Origin: Andrena cerasifolii
Lineage: Eukaryota > Arthropoda > Insecta > Hymenoptera > Andrenidae
Assembly (NCBI RefSeq): GCF_050908995.1
Contig: NC_135127.1
Coordinates: forward strand, 13,100,001 to 13,164,000
Direction of reading: 5' to 3'
Length of the DNA: 64,000 nt
The notes under the pieces were generated by a model. That model had not been told where the DNA came from, did no database searches, and saw only the letters and a list, made by a program, of their open reading frames with translations. The position numbers and the translations under genes were made by a program. Positions 1 to 11,565 of the stretch are shown piece after piece; within the stretch, counting starts at the first letter, position 1; the number at the start of each line of letters is the position of its first letter.

Positions 1-3000
1 CACACTATTCCTTTCTCTCTCGCGCACGCCACCTGTCGCCCTCCTTGTCGCGCACTATTCCTTTCTCTCTCGCTCAGCTCAGCCGTGCCACCTCTTTTAG
101 TATCATGTATTCCTATTAACTCGGCGAATTTCCTGGTACAAACAGCACACTCGGGAACTTCTTGTGGATAATGTAGGGATCGCGGTGGGTAATCTAACCT
201 ATATAAAAGGCTTTTTTATTAGTAACTATGTATCGATTCGTAAATAAAACGCATACGAGTGATTACTGAACGTTGTCACAACACTATAGTCTCAAATCCA
301 GCTGTACAAATGTATAAATCATTTTGAAAAGATCGAAAATCCTTGAACAAAGCATGCATTCACTAACCGCGGCGAGAGACTGCTAACTCTGTCCAAAACC
401 ACTTCATAGCTGCTTAATTGTAATCGGAATCATTACAACTATCACGTAGGAAAGTAGCCAAGGGTCCGTACTGTAAGATGAAACTGCAAAAGTTGATAAA
501 TTACATCTAGAAAATGCAGCAACAATCGACGAAGCTTGAGTGCCTACATAGGACGGCGCCATTGTTCTCGTCATCGTCTCAAAGAACCGTTAATAACTAA
601 TTAATTGTAATCAAAATCTGCGCAACGATCACATAGGAAAGTAGCCAAGGGTCTATTCTTTAAGAGGCGACTCTAAAAGTTCATAAAATATTCGCAGGAA
701 ATGAGAAATTAGTGAATTTCCAGTGACTGCGTAATATTTCTATCTCCCTCCTTGTCGCACACTATTCCTTTCTCTCTCGCGCACGCCACCTGTCGCCCTC
801 CTTGTCGCGCACTATTCCTTTCTCTCTCGCTCAGCTCAGCCGTGCCACCTCTTTTAGTATCATGTGCTCCTATTAACTCGGGCGAATTTCCTGGTCCAAA
901 CAGCACACTCGGGGATAATGTAGGGATCGCGGTCGGTAATGTAACACATATAAAAGGCTTTTTTATTAGTAACTATGTATCGATTCGTAAATAAAACGCA
1001 TACGAGTGATTACTGAACGTTGTCACAACACTATAGTCTCAAATCCAGCTGTACAAATGTATAAATCATTTTGAAAAGATCGAAAATCCTTGAACAAAGT
1101 ATGCATTCACTAACCGCGGCGAGAGACTGCTAACTCTGTCCAAAACCACTTCATAGCTGCTTAATTGTAATCGGAATCATTACAACTATCACGTAGGAAA
1201 GTAGCCAAGGGTCCATACTGCAAGATGAAACTGCAAAAGTTGATAAATTACATCTAGAAACTGTACTAACAATCGACGAAGCTTGAGTGCCTACATAGGA
1301 CCGCGGCGAGAGACTGGTAACTCTGTCCAAAACCACTTCATAGCTGCTTAATTGTAATCGGAATCATTACAACTATCACGTAGGAAAGTAGCCAAGGGTC
1401 CATACTGTAAGATGAAACTGCAAAAGTTGATAAATTACATCTAGAAAATGCAGCAACAATCGACGAAGCTTGAGTGCCTACATAGGACGGCGCCATTGTT
1501 CTCGTCATCGTCTCAAAGAACCGTTAATAACTAATTAATTGTAATCAAAATCTGCGCAACGATCACATAGGAAAGTAGCCAAGGGTCTATTCTTTAAGAG
1601 GCGACTCTAAAAGTTCATAAAATATTCGCAGGAAATGAGAAATTCGTGAATTTCCAGTGACTGTGTAATATTTCTATCTCCCTCCTTGTCGCGCACACTA
1701 GCGCTCTCTCTCGCACGCTCCACCTATCCCCTCCTTGTCGCACACGCTAGCGCTCTCTCTCGCACGCTCCACCTATCTCCCTCCTTGTCGCACACGCTAG
1801 CGCTCTCTCTCGCACAGCTCGGCCGTGCCACCTCTTTTAGTATCATGTATTCCTATTAACTCGGCGAATTTCCTGGTCCAAACAGCACACTCGGGAACTT
1901 CTTGTGGATAATGTAGGGATCGCGGTGGGTAATCTAACCTATATAAAAGGCTTTTTTATTAGTAACTATGTATCGATTCGTAAATAAAACGCATACGAGT
2001 GATTACTGAACGTTGTCACAACACTATAGTCTCAAATCCAGCTGTACAAATGTATAAATCATTTTGAAAAGATCGAAAATCCTTGAACAAAGCATGCATT
2101 CACTAACCGCGGCGAGAGACTGCTAACTCTGTCCAAAACCACTTCATAGCTGCTTAATTGTAATCGGAATCATTACAACTATCACGTAGGAAAGTAGCCA
2201 AGGGTCCATACTGCAAGATGAAACTGCAAAAGTTGATAAATTACATCTAGAAACTGTACTAACAATCGACGAAGCTTGAGTGCCTACATAGGACCGCGGC
2301 GAGAGACTGGTAACTCTGTCCAAAACCACTTCATAGCTGCTTAATTGTAATCGGAATCATTACAACTATCACGTAGGAAAGTAGCCAAGGGTCCATACTG
2401 TAAGATGAAACTGCAAAAGTTGATAAATTACATCTAGAAAATGCAGCAACAATCGACGAAGCTTGAGTGCCTACATAGGACGGCGCCATTGTTCTCGTCA
2501 TCGTCTCAAAGAACCGTTAATAACTAATTAATTGTAATCAAAATCTGCGCAACGATCACATAGGAAAGTAGCCAAGGGTCTATTCTTTAAGAGGCGACTC
2601 TAAAAGTTCATAAAATATTCGCAGGAAATGAGAAATTCGTGAATTTCCAGTGACTGTGTAATATTTCTATCTCCCTCCTTGTCGCGCACACTAGCGCTCT
2701 CTCTCGCACGCTCCACCTATCTCCCTCCTTGTCGCACACGCTAGCGCTCTCTCTCGCACAGCTCGGCCGTGCCACCTCTTTTAGTATCATGTGCTCCTAT
2801 TAACTCGGGCGAATTTCCTGGTCCAAACAGCACACTCGGGGATAATGTAGGGATCGCGGTCGGTAATGTAACACATATAAAAGGCTTTTTTATTAGTAAC
2901 TATGTATCGATTCGTAAATAAAACGCATACGAGTGATTACTGAACGTTGTCACAACACTATAGTCTCAAATCCAGCTGTACAAATGTATAAATCATTTTG

Positions 3001-3600
3001 AAAAGATCGAAAATCCTTGAACAAAGTATGCATTCACTAACCGCGGCGAGAGACTGCTAACTCTGTCCAAAACCACTTCATAGCTGCTTAATTGTAATCG
3101 GAATCATTACAACTATCACGTAGGAAAGTAGCCAAGGGTCCATACTGCAAGATGAAACTGCAAAAGTTGAGAAATTACATCTAGAAACTGTACTAACAAT
3201 CGACGAAGCTTGAGTGCCTACATAGGACCGCGCCATTGTTCTCGTCATCGTCTCAAGGAACCGTTAATAATTAATTAATTGTAATCAAAATCTGCGCAAA
3301 GACCACATAGGAAAATAGCCAAGGGTCTATTCTTTGAGAGGCGACTCTAAAAGTTCATAAAATATGTGCAGGAAATGAGAAATTCGTGAATTTCCAGTGA
3401 CTGTGTAATAATTCTATCTCCCTCCTTGTCGCGCACACTAGCTCTCTCTCTCGCACGCATCACCTATCTCCCTCCTTGTCGCACGCGCTAGCTCTCTCTC
3501 TCTCGCGCACAGCTCGATCGTGCCACCTCTTCGAGTATCATGTGCTCCTATTAACTCGGGCGAATTTCCTGGTTGGAATAGCCACATGGTCGGTAAAGTC
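1..3600. repeat. Left array of a complex tandem repeat (satellite-like, higher-order)
   Basis: Near-identical units follow one another, with the landmark CTCCCTCCTTGTCGC recurring near 743, 1678, 2671 and 3418, giving unit lengths of about 935, 993 and 747 bp. Each unit has a CT-rich block, a block with TATATAAAAGGC, then two to three diverged sub-repeats of about 187 bp that share GTAGCCAAGGGTC. Length differences between units come from gain or loss of one 187-bp sub-repeat and of short CT-rich sub-blocks. The array runs off the left edge and decays at about 3560-3600. Short ORFs inside recur identically in several copies and look like chance frames. The repeat family was not identified by name. 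Confidence 0.9.
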
Positions 3601-4430
3601 ACCAGCTGCTTAAGATAATTTTCTTAACGAATGATAAATTACCTAGTAGAGTATTTAGCAATAAGTTTTACAGATATTTTACGTAAAATTTAGTGGTTAT
3701 TAAAAGATTTTTAAACCGTTAATGGTCCCACCGCTTATCCATTGCAATAAAATGTATAACGTGGGTATCTTCGATCCACGCATTCCAAGTAAATAAATAG
3801 TAAGTAAATAAACGACCAGAACTATAAATTCTATACTAATTAAAATTATTAAAAACCTATGCTTACAAGCGTAAATCAGAATAAAAATTAATAAAATTAA
3901 TATACTTAAGTAATTAAATAAATCTAAATAAAATCATCAATAATAATCTGTATAGTTTAAGATAAAACGTTAATCTTGTAAATTAAATATAGATACAAAA
4001 TTCATACAGGTAAAATTAAAAAAAAATCTTGTAAAGATATCATTAATACCCAAAATTAACGTTTTAATTTAAACTACTTTTTGTTCAATAACAATACATA
4101 CCTCTTTTTATAAAAATATTATGTATACTCCTAACCCTCATAATCATAACTATTATTATCTCATCAACTCTAATAAATTTTATTCATCCATTGATACTAA
4201 TTTTAATACTAGTTCTATATTCAATTATAATTTTATTTTTTATATATATATATATATTATCTATGTAGTATTGTATTGAATAGATAATTTCATTTAAATA
4301 AATTATTTAATATAAAATTAATTTATATTAGTGACATAATTCTATTTATTACAATAAAAAAAACTCCAACGGCCGTTAACAGGCGTTATAAGAAAAGAAA
4401 ACAGAACTTGATAAACTGTCTAAGCAGCAT
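3601..4430. other. AT-rich intergenic DNA, no gene seen
   Basis: This stretch is strongly AT-rich, with a short (TA)n run near 4240-4256, and has no convincing ORF on either strand. It separates the left satellite array from the 3' end of the acyl-CoA oxidase gene. Confidence 0.7.
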
Positions 4431-4436
4431 TTTATT
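4431..4436 (-). terminator. Candidate polyadenylation signal of the acyl-CoA oxidase gene
   Basis: TTTATT on the plus strand reads AATAAA on the minus strand, about 515 nt beyond the stop codon at 4952. Other A-rich stretches lie nearby, so the true cleavage site is uncertain. Confidence 0.4.
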
Positions 4437-4951
4437 AATTACAAAAGTATACAGAAAATTATCTTTCTTTATAAAATATATAAAAGATTCTTCCCATGGA
4501 ATGATCGAACATCCGTAAAAATCTTTAGTTCAAAATAAAATCTCTTACAAAAAATCCTTCACTATTAAGTTAGGTAACCCGTACAATAATATTCCGCTTT
4601 TTTGAAATGCTAATAAGGTGTCCCGGTTCTGGCTCGCAACCCCGGCGACAACTCTTGATTAATGGTTGTAGAAAACTATATCTATATCTTGTATAAATCT
4701 TTGAATATGTAAACCTCGTCCAGTGACGTTAAGTGCCCAATTTTCAAATCGATAGCAACGAGGTAACGACGGTTTTAAAATCTGTTACATGAAAATGATT
4801 TGCAACGAAGAACTGCTGGACTTACAGTAACAATATCGAACCTCGCCTAGGAGGTATAAAACGACCGTAATTCGATCCTATACCCGCATTTCCTTTAAAT
4901 CTTTTCGCGTACGCCAAACAGAACGTGTTGGAAGCCTAGAGAGAAATTGCA

Positions 4952-7900
4952 CTATAAATTGCTTTTAAGGTACGGTTTCATATATTTATGGAAAGACTCG
5001 TTCACGCTCTTTTGATTCAGGGGACTCTTCATGGCCTCGGCGAATAAGCGTTCGTAAACGTTGCCGTCAAAAGCTCCCAGGGCAGAGTCGAGTATTTCGT
5101 CACGGATATCGAAACCATCCACGATACCGATCGCATTTGGACGGATCGCCGCCAATAATTCTTCTAGTCGCGCCTGAAGAGCTGGAATATCCTCGTTCCT
5201 CAACGACGAGAACTGCAAAGAGAGGCGAATGTACGTGTGTAATCATTTATCAAGTTACATCCGTTCGTGCAGAAAATCGAATATCCACTCACGTGAAGGA
5301 AGTCTCCAAGTTTCTGCAACACCCAGTACACGGCGTACAGCTCGCATAGCTGGGACAAAACTTGGTGCAGCTCTTTGGATACGTTGGTCGTCTCCTTAAC
5401 AAATTCAACGAATCTCGTCACCAGGAACGCTCGACAGTAAGCTTCCGCGCTGCTAGCTAATTCAATACTGGTCTGATTCCAGGCATCCTCTGGGGAGACT
5501 CCACTGCGTATTCTGCGCTCCATGTGCTCCGTTGCCAACCGAATCTTCCTGCAAGGGGAGGAAACTCTTTGTTAGAACTTTCTGGTGGACCTTCACAGCG
5601 ATGCCTTCAAAGTTCTGCGGTGAAATAGAATTACCCTGCGGCTACTGCCTGGTGAGCCATGACGATGCAAGCCAAATTGTTCTGCCAAGGTTTCTGCTTA
5701 ATTCCTTTAGCGAGAACTGAAAAGTACTGTATGGTCTCTGGTAACGGCTGCCCGCTGACAGCCTGCTTCCAGGCTTTCACTAAGTATCTCGCGGTCTGTA
5801 ATAATAAAACAGTGTTCTCCCCTTCGTAGGTGCAGACAGCGGTGACTAAGCCGTAAATCGAGGGAAGGTTGCTAGCGTCCATGTATCCGTGTCCACCGCA
5901 GGCCAATCGCAGCTGCTCGATCCCGGTGGCTGCATCCCCGGACGCAACTGCTTTCAGGCAACACGATAGCGCATGCAGCTGCAAGAACACGGCAAGATTA
6001 GACTAGGACAGGCAAGAAGGTGAAAATTCGACGGAACAGAGGTTTGAAGGAAACAGAACTTGGATAATTACCTCGGGCAATTTATCTAATTCTCCTTGAT
6101 CCAACTCGGCGGAGACATTGTTGTACATATTCCAGATCCAATCAGCGCACATTCGGAACACGAAACACGCCGCCAGGGATGGGAAAATTTTGTATTGTTG
6201 CGTTACGTAATCGATGATCTGCACCTCGGGCTCGCTGAGAAGGATACATATATCATTATCATTAAAATTCAATGAAACTTCTTATTAAGCAGAATCAATC
6301 AGGCTCCAAAAACCAACAGAAGTGATCTGTTTATCGCGAGTAACGTTCGACGACGAAATACGGATGTTTATTTTGAAACGTTGAGCAATAGTTTAGTTGA
6401 CCAAAAGTTTTTCTCAATTTACAAAACAAGATTCATTGATATTCCACGGTGTTATCTTCTGGCTTATTATCACGTTGCTTACTCTGGATTTATTTGACAC
6501 TGACGCCTTACTGCGCTGTATCTGGTCGTAATCGTAACAGCCTTCGACAAGTAGCTCGTGATGTCTTTCACCAACACCACTCGAACAAACATCATCGTTC
6601 CGTACGTCAATTTATCATTCAAAGCTTTCACGTACGTCCCATCTTCCAACACCTAGAAACAGTTTACACAATCTGTGTACTAAACAATAGCCGAATCCGG
6701 TTTCAGTAAAGGAACACGCAAAACTTTTATGGACGTTCCGTGAAAGTCACTGCACTTTCTCTTTTACCTGCGAGTTTTTCATCATCATACTTTCGCGTGG
6801 TATTCGGACATTTTCGAAACCAAGGAAGCCGTTGTTGGTCGCGTTCATTCCTAGCTTCGTACCGATTTCTCCAAGTTTGATACCTGCGAAACAGTGAACG
6901 TGAAAATGAACGTGAACGTGAACGTACTTTTCTCTTCTTTTCGTTCGTTTGTGTTTAAAGAAATCTTTCTCTGCTTACAGACCTGGTAAGGGTTCATGCG
7001 TAACTTCGTCCCTTAACTGCACGATGAAAGGATGAATGCCTCTGCATTCCCCCTTCGTGTACAACTGTGCAACAACGACTGCGTAATTTGCAGTCTGGCC
7101 CACTGCAAATCAGAACCATTTGTAAATTATTAACGATCGATGTTTAGTATCTGCGATGCGAATTACTTACAGCCACCTGGCCACCATTTGTAGGACGTTA
7201 ACGTAGGACTATTCAATACGAATTCTTTCGTACTGGGATCGTAAGTCGCCGTCGTTTCTAAACCTCTGATGAACGTTCCATGGCCAAGTTCAGTCTGTAA
7301 TGAACAAGGAAGAATGAAAATTAAATGATGCTTGCGTTAATTTAGTACTGCGGCATCTAACCTGGGCATATGTTCCAACAATAGAACCATCCCAAGACCT
7401 GGACACCCAGTATGCTTGCTGCTGTGGAGTTCCTTGCCCCATGATGGCCGGGATAAACATGGCGTAGTGCACTAACATTGGATTCCCCTCTTTCAGTATC
7501 GCAGATCCAAACATTCCTCCTAACACGTGTCTGAAAAGAGACTTTAATAAGGACAAGGCTTCTCTTTTCGATACAAACTTTCAATCAGCATTGAAGAAAC
7601 TTACGAGAAAACATCCATATCAGCTTTCCCTGCTTCCTGCAGCTCCCGCACCTTTTGCAAAAGCCTGCATGCTTTTCGCACAGCGTCCTCGTAAACTTCT
7701 TTGTGGCTCTTGTACTTTGTCGGTATTTTATCCTGCAGTTCTGGATCGCTCAGGAAGAATTCGTCTGAAATACAGAAATTACAACATGAATAGGGCTTCG
7801 ATTATGTTAATCCAGTTGTTTAGTAAAGAAAGGGATGCAAAAACAGGCAAGTAATAAAAATCAATCAGTAAGCATAGTGGTATATTCGTCATTTTCATGA

Positions 7901-10769
7901 GAAAATAGTTAAAATATTTAATAATATTGCCTTTAACTAATTTAGTTTACTGATAAAGAAACTTATTAATATAATGGATTGCGAATACAACGTACCTATA
8001 TAAAGGGCGTTTCATCTATTGCAACGAAATTGTGCAACTAATTTCCGATAACCTTATCAAAAGATTACACGGAATTCAACGAGAATTATTGATGATTTGT
8101 TTTTATTCGCGATTACAGCATCCGCGATGGCAACATGAAAATTAAAATACAAATTCAATATTCGGTATGCAATTTCCGATTTCGTATTCTTTTTTTTGTG
8201 GATAGAAACGCGATATGTCGTTGCCTCAAGGTTTTTTTTAATCATTATGATATCAGCTCTAGAAATCGACATTATATACCTACTTCCAGGCAACAATGTC
8301 ACCTTGGCAAATGTTTTCGCGATGAACCAAGAAAAACAGACTGCAAAAAATATGACATTTCACAATGAACTAGTCTCAGGAGTGTAAGAAATGAATACGT
8401 TAGTGCAATAATGTATTCTATTAATTCTGTATTCACGCGTGTATCGTCTTCGAATCGTCCATTTTGCAATCACGTAATTTATATTTTCTGCATATACATT
8501 TGTTTATGTACTCCCGATGTAGTTCTCACGAAAAACGATCGTATAGATTTTATCGCTAGATAAATATCAACTCGCGAAGAAAATAATAATTGTCGATCCG
8601 ATCGCTCGAAATGCTCGAACCAATGTTCTCAGTGAACAATGTCCAGCAAAAATTGCAATTCACCAGGTCTCCGATATTTCACGGAGCACGATAATATGGA
8701 CATTTTTAGTCATTACCAGTTCCATTTGTATTTATACATACACTATGCAAATATTTGCACGTTACTGTAACGGCGATTACAATTAGCAGACATTGGAAAG
8801 TAATTTACATGTATATGCATTCAGCTCGCAAAGGTAGCACGTGTGAATTCATTACATAAAAAATTTAAAAAAAAAAAATTAAAACCGACTCTAAAAAAAT
8901 GAAAATCCACTAAAAAGTAAAAAATAATTTAATCCCTTATTTAATCTACGACTCTCATATTTTTTAAGTCGGCGCCAGATTTACACAGTGAAAATGATAA
9001 GACGCCGACTTAAAAAATATGAAAATCGTAGATTAAATAAGGGATTAAATTATCTTTTACTTTTTAATGCATTTTTATGTTTTTGGAGTCGGTTTTAATT
9101 TTTTTTTTTAATTTTATATAATATGTTGACACGCATGCTTAGGAGATATGCGTGTACGTACATAACATAGTAGTAATAATTAGGTGACAATAGTCTTTAT
9201 TATTAACCAGAACTGGCAAAATATTGGGCCAATATTGATGCAGTGTAGGATGAGACCACCGCCTTCTTTCGAATAATAAAAAAAAAAGATTATCAGAATC
9301 AGTTCAAATGCTGAGGAGTTATGCTGGGGCAAATATAAATAATAAGGCGAAGTTTGAATTAACCAGACTGACTAAGTATTGGGCCAATATTGGTGCAGTG
9401 AATAACGGGACCACCGGGGCATCGCCCTCTTTCGAATAAACAAAAGATCATCAAAATCAGTCCATGTGCTGAGAAGTTATGCGGGGACAAACATTTTAAA
9501 AAAATACATACGGGTCGAATCTATAACCTCCTCCTTTTTCAAGTCGGTTAAAAATCATAATTAAGTGTAACAAAAACGCATAAAAGACGTTATATACGCG
9601 TATGTATATGCGTATACGTGAATGATAAATTAAATACTACGTCCATGAGTGGACACGCTAATCTTAAATTTAATGGACGATATTATATCAGCACAGATTA
9701 AATTCTTTATCCAACACGTACGTATATCGCAATCGTATCTCAATATCCAGAAAGAATCATTGTAGGGTCGATAATAATATTCGTTTACGTAATTGTTAAG
9801 TTTACGCGGAACTTGAACTCGTGCACGCATCTTATTATCGGTAATGAATAATAAATGACTCAATTCACACTGCACGGTCGATCGATTATACTTGAATGGT
9901 TATCGCTTCTGCCGATCGAAACTCTACGCTCTATGGAATTACTATGCAAAGAAAATTCAACTATCCAGAGTTTATTCTCTTGTTTAATTCAAGCGATCAC
10001 GATTTCCATTTCAATTTCTATTTCTTCTATTCTCGTATGACGGGAACTGTTGCGAAACTTACAAAGGCGCACGTATCGTACAATCGTAAATTCGAATGAC
10101 TCATAATGATTAGGAACTACGAGGAGGAAAAGCAAATACCGCATTTCAAAGTACATACATATGTTTGACAAGTGCCCCTTCTCCTAAACGCAACAGGTTT
10201 AAGGCGCGTCTGAATAAACGAATTTGACGTGGAAAGAATTTTTGCACGTCCCTCCGAATATAAATAACATCCTTAATTGACACGCTGTATTCGTCCTTGA
10301 TATTCCACAATACCCAACAGTAATGGCTTTCCCAATACATATTCCTAATGACTGGATTCATGCGAAGCTAATCATCTAATTACTTCGCTATTAGTAACTC
10401 AAATAGATCGGCAATAAAGGTGAAAAAGTGACTTGGTTAGAAGCGCAAGGATACACATGCCATAACTGTATCCGATTCTCGATCTATATCTAGGTATGTA
10501 TATCGGAAAGCAGGAGACCTAACTTTCTTTGGGCAAGTAGCGATTTGAAATTCTCTTCTGCCATTATATCAGAATATCAGGATCGCAAATAGGATAAAGT
10601 TTTGTAAAAGATGAGCTTCCTCGAGAAAGGAATTGAAAAATTTCAGGTATATACCTCGTTCGCGACGTGCTCTGGTTTTCTCGGGGCTGCCATCCAGCCA
10701 ATGAGTGAGTTCTGCGGGATTGAAGGTACATCTCGTCCTTTCCCTCCGCAGGTCCTTGTTCACAGTCAT
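4952..10769 (-). CDS. Peroxisomal acyl-coenzyme A oxidase (ACOX1/3-like), 11 coding exons, 665 aa
   Basis: The product would catalyse the first, FAD-dependent step of peroxisomal fatty-acid beta-oxidation, turning acyl-CoA into trans-2-enoyl-CoA and hydrogen peroxide. Coding exons in transcript order: 10769-10655, 7764-7605, 7530-7362, 7294-7171, 7102-6983, 6883-6768, 6652-6483, 6234-6072, 5978-5635, 5548-5293 and 5212-4952. They sum to 1998 nt and every junction keeps frame. The N-terminus carries the family signature LTHWLDGSPEKTR. TELGHGTFIRGLETTATYDP begins at residue 149 and SYKWWPGG follows (flavin and substrate region). ACGGHGY and CTYEGENTV (near residues 405-435) hold the expected catalytic Glu at about 431. 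The C-terminus has the usual SPLNQKSVNESFH segment. The length matches mammalian ACOX1 (about 660 aa). The last three residues are SNL rather than SKL, a non-standard PTS1. Intron 1 is large (about 2.9 kb) and holds repeats. The gene diverges from RpL19. Confidence 0.95.
8851..9122. mobile_element. Fold-back element with about 120-bp inverted arms
   Basis: The arm at 8851-8974 is repeated in inverse orientation at 9003-9122 around a 28-bp loop. Matching landmarks are ATTAAAACCGACTC on the left and GAGTCGGTTTTAAT on the right at the outer part, and AAGTCGGCG with CGCCGACTT at the centre. The arms differ by small substitutions and A-run length. There is no coding capacity. It is most likely a non-autonomous fold-back or MITE-type insertion in the oxidase intron, of unknown superfamily. 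Confidence 0.75.
9203..9560. repeat. Two diverged direct repeats of about 150 bp next to the fold-back element
   Basis: Segments starting near 9203 and 9358 share TATTGGGCCAATATTG, GACCACCG, CTTTCGAATAA and GCTGAG..GTTATG in the same order, about 155 bp apart. The block ends with CAAGTCGGTTAAAA, which echoes the GTCGGTTTTAA of the fold-back arms, so both may belong to one composite element. Confidence 0.6.
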
Positions 10770-11533
10770 TTTCTCGTGTCGTGTCTCGTCGACGAGCTAC
10801 CTACCGCGTACTGTCCTCCACTGTCCACACGAAAAATGTGTCACGTCGAGCTACGCATCAACCACACTAAAGCCACCAACTCGACCGCGATCGCTTATAA
10901 CACTGGAGCCCGCTCCTTCGTAATTAACGCGACCGCTATCACCCCGGATGAAATGTGCAGATAAATCCGCCAGACGAGAGGAACCTTTGCTCAGGTTTCC
11001 AGTTTCGAATTCATTCATCCTGCTTCCTCCGCTCACTTCGACTCATTTCCAACGTTACCGATGCAGAGCGACACGTTGCACAATAATACCGCGAACCACC
11101 GCGAACAAAGTATACTTGGTATACTTCTATACCTCCTTCATGTTAATTACGCTTGCTGGCTTTTACCGCCAAATTACAAATTCCAGAGGAATTTTAAGGA
11201 GTTTATTATGCGCTTACCTCCGACTTGCTCCAACTGAACGTAGAATATGAAATAAATGTACTCGTAGACGCTACTTAAAATAGTGTTACTACTTAATTTA
11301 CTTAAATTTCGAACGCGATATGGAAAGTTAAGAGATAATATAGTCTTCTTCGAGTAGGTAATAATTTAAGCGAAGATATTATATTCAGGGGCCTGTTTTT
11401 TATCAATTAATTCTAATTGATTCGATGGTAATAGTATAGTCTTTTAATGTATTTTAAATCATGACGCCATTTCGTTTGCAATTTCCGTTTGCTATCGATA
11501 GACAGGAAATGTAACTCCTGCCATTTTGATTTT
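10770..11533. promoter_or_regulatory. Shared divergent 5' region of acyl-CoA oxidase and RpL19
   Basis: About 0.76 kb separates the minus-strand oxidase start codon (10769) from the inferred RpL19 transcription start. No family-supported ORF is present. Both genes are broadly expressed types, so a bidirectional housekeeping promoter is likely by position only. Confidence 0.5.
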
Positions 11534-11565
11534 CTTTACCAGGGAGGACGTAGTAGGACTCCGTC
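11534..11565 (+). promoter_or_regulatory. Inferred RpL19 5' UTR with TCT/TOP-like start
   Basis: TTTTCTTTACC at 11530-11540 resembles the pyrimidine-rich TCT initiator used by insect ribosomal protein genes, with transcription starting at the C (11534). This would give a 5' UTR of about 32 nt before the ATG at 11566, the short leader expected for a ribosomal protein mRNA. Confidence 0.45.

Larger units (their letters stand above)
7765..10654 (-). other. Intron 1 of the acyl-CoA oxidase gene, repeat-bearing
   Basis: The 2.9-kb intron runs from the donor GTATAT just after 10655 (minus strand) to an acceptor ending TTTCAG before 7764. Most of it is AT-rich. It contains a long inverted repeat (8851-9122) and a pair of about 150-bp direct repeats (9203-9560). 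The short ORFs in it show no family resemblance. Confidence 0.8.

Noticed and set aside
1151..1336. 61-codon minus-strand ORF repeated identically at 2144, 54077 and 55011
   Set aside because: It recurs only because the satellite unit is repeated; composition is not protein-like and it has no splice or family support.
10146..10361. 71-codon minus-strand ORF in ACOX intron 1, tested as a downstream exon of the nested antisense exon
   Set aside because: No acceptor in the needed phase and no recognisable family.
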